Positions 63,184 to 64,000 of a DNA stretch of 64,000 bases are shown here, piece by piece; the first letter of the stretch is position 1; each line of letters opens with the position of its first letter. Made by a program: the position numbers and the translations under genes. Location: NCBI GenBank assembly GCA_036513895.1, contig DATBYF010000112.1, positions 10,134 through 74,133 of the forward strand. Reading direction: 5' to 3'. The notes beneath the pieces were generated by a model that was not told the DNA's origin, did no database searches, and saw only the letters and a program-made list of their open reading frames with translations. The DNA comes from Palsa-147 sp036513895. GTDB lineage: Bacteria > Acidobacteriota > Terriglobia > Acidiferrales > UBA7541.

Positions 63184-63630
63184 TTAGTTCTTGAAATTTC
63201 AAAGAACGTGCTGGGCGAGGTTCGCAGGCGATACGAATTTCGACTGGCAGGTTTCGTTGTGATGCCTGAGCACGTGCATCTGCTGATGAGCGAGCCGAAG
63301 AAGGGAAATCCGTCGAAGGTCATTCAGGCGTTGAAGCAGACCGTGTCACGCAGGCTGAGGAGCAAGGGCAGACGGAAGATCGCGAGGAATCAACTGCCGC
63401 TGAGATTTGGGGGCGAGGAAGTGTGCCCCCATTTTTGGCAGCACCGTTTTTATGATTTCAATGTGTGGAGCGAGAAGAAGAAAATCGAGAAGCTGGAGTA
63501 TATGCACCTAAACCCAGTGAAACGGGGATTGGTGCAAGACCCGAAGGATTGGCCTAGGAGCAGCTACGGGTTCTATGCAGCGGGCGAGGATGGATTGGTG
63601 ACGATTGATTTCAGGTCAACAGAAGGATAA
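63184..63630 (+). pseudogene. REP-associated tyrosine transposase (RAYT), N-terminally truncated
   Basis: The open frame runs from just after an in-frame stop (63181) to 63630; a GTG at 63208 gives 140 aa. EVRRRYEFRLAGFVVMPEHV is the Y1_Tnp core with the HUH pair in MPEHVHLLM; the likely catalytic Tyr is in LEYMHLNPVKRG. The first 40 or so residues of the domain (the initial beta strand) are missing. RAYTs move REP hairpins by single-strand cleavage. It is bounded by two REP-like hairpins. Probably inactive. Confidence 0.7.
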
Positions 63631-63671
63631 GTCAAGAACCGCACCCTTCCAAAGCAAAGGGTGCGGCACCC
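63626..63671 (+). repeat. REP-like element, right copy
   Basis: Reads GATAAGTCAAGAACCGCACC through GTGCGGCACCC. CGCACCCTT and AAGGGTGCG form a clean 9-bp hairpin with loop CCAAAGC. Same sequence as the left copy; it begins five bases before the RAYT frame ends. Confidence 0.75.
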
Positions 63672-64000
63672 GCGCAGGGGGCGGTGAAGCAATTGTTCAG
63701 CTGAGCAAAACCAGTGGTGCCGTCTTGTTCGTCACACATACGATGTAAGTTCGCGGGTCAATGGACGAATTGTGAACGGGGACACAAAAGGAGAGATCGC
63801 GAGCAGTTATATATCGCGAGACCCAGAGCCGATTCAATTAGGAGACCAGGGCTTAAAGTCCAACATGGGCGGGCTTTCTTTCTTTCGCTGGACTGAAGTC
63901 CAGCTCCCCCTGCTGAAGCAGGGGGCTGCCACCGAAAGGCAAGCCGGTCAACTCCTCAAGGAGTGGGCCAGGTTTCTGCGGCTAGTAGTGGGAGATCGTT
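63672..64000. other. Terminal non-coding stretch with a GC-rich hairpin
   Basis: No gene supported. CCCCCTGC (63906-63913) pairs with GCAGGGGG (63918-63925) around TGAA; beyond that nothing to call. This kind of G/C-run hairpin is commonly repeated in acidobacterial genomes, but only one copy was seen here. Confidence 0.45.

Noticed and set aside
1..64000. tRNA, rRNA and CRISPR arrays
   Set aside because: None was recognised on either strand by eye; a tRNAscan-type search would be needed to exclude unusual tRNAs.

Overview
The window reads as chromosomal DNA of a Gram-negative soil bacterium, most likely an acidobacterium. This assignment is inferred from gene content and was not tested by a database search. 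LptD shows there is an outer membrane. UpxY-type NusG, PilZ-TonB, very large sensor/c-di-GMP proteins, a split DsbD system and S9/amidohydrolase exported enzymes are the mix commonly seen in Acidobacteriota. Coding density is high from about 34.8 kb onward and much lower, with many gene remnants, before it.

Region 1 (0-18 kb) is an exopolysaccharide/accessory zone. A minus-strand group encodes a beta-helix pectate-lyase-like exported protein, a SAM methyltransferase and a GT2 glycosyltransferase. Next to it sits a compact phage-like recombination cassette (about 6.9-10.2 kb). It holds an HNH nuclease, an unknown protein, a Cas4/RecB-like PD-(D/E)XK nuclease, another unknown protein and a Rad52/RecT-like annealing protein, all overlapping by 4 or 17 nt and read from one strong promoter. 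A ribbon-helix-helix repressor is transcribed divergently. After this come an UpxY-like antiterminator, an exported glycosidase-like protein, a CDP-diacylglycerol diphosphatase and a BioF2/FemAB-like acetyltransferase.

Region 2 (18-34 kb) is a c-di-GMP and signalling zone full of duplications and decay. Intact genes encode a NarL response regulator, PilZ-TM-Sel1, PilZ-TM-TonB, a Crp/Fnr regulator, REC-PAS-GGDEF-EAL, an RsbRD_N-type sensor, a Phd/VapC pair, an ICMT-like methyltransferase and a PRC-barrel protein. Remnants include an EAL tail, a broken histidine kinase, a pilin tail, a broken PilZ gene carrying the toxin-antitoxin pair, a second vapC scrap and several duplicated intergenic blocks.

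Region 3 (34.8-62.5 kb) is conserved core. It holds ugd and a UDP-glucuronate decarboxylase (UDP-glucose to UDP-xylose), fabH, OsmC, a GAF-GGDEF-HD-GYP protein, gltX, a ccdA-tlpA-cyaY-dsbD(N) operon, an amidase, lptD, an RDD membrane protein, a ctpA-like S41 protein whose catalytic Ser and Lys both appear to be lost, a YibQ-type deacetylase, an LhgO-like oxidase, an alpha/beta hydrolase, an amidohydrolase and an S9 peptidase. The window ends in a repeat-rich stretch with an N-terminally truncated RAYT (REP-associated tyrosine transposase) between two matching REP-like hairpins.

No rRNA, tRNA or CRISPR array was recognised.
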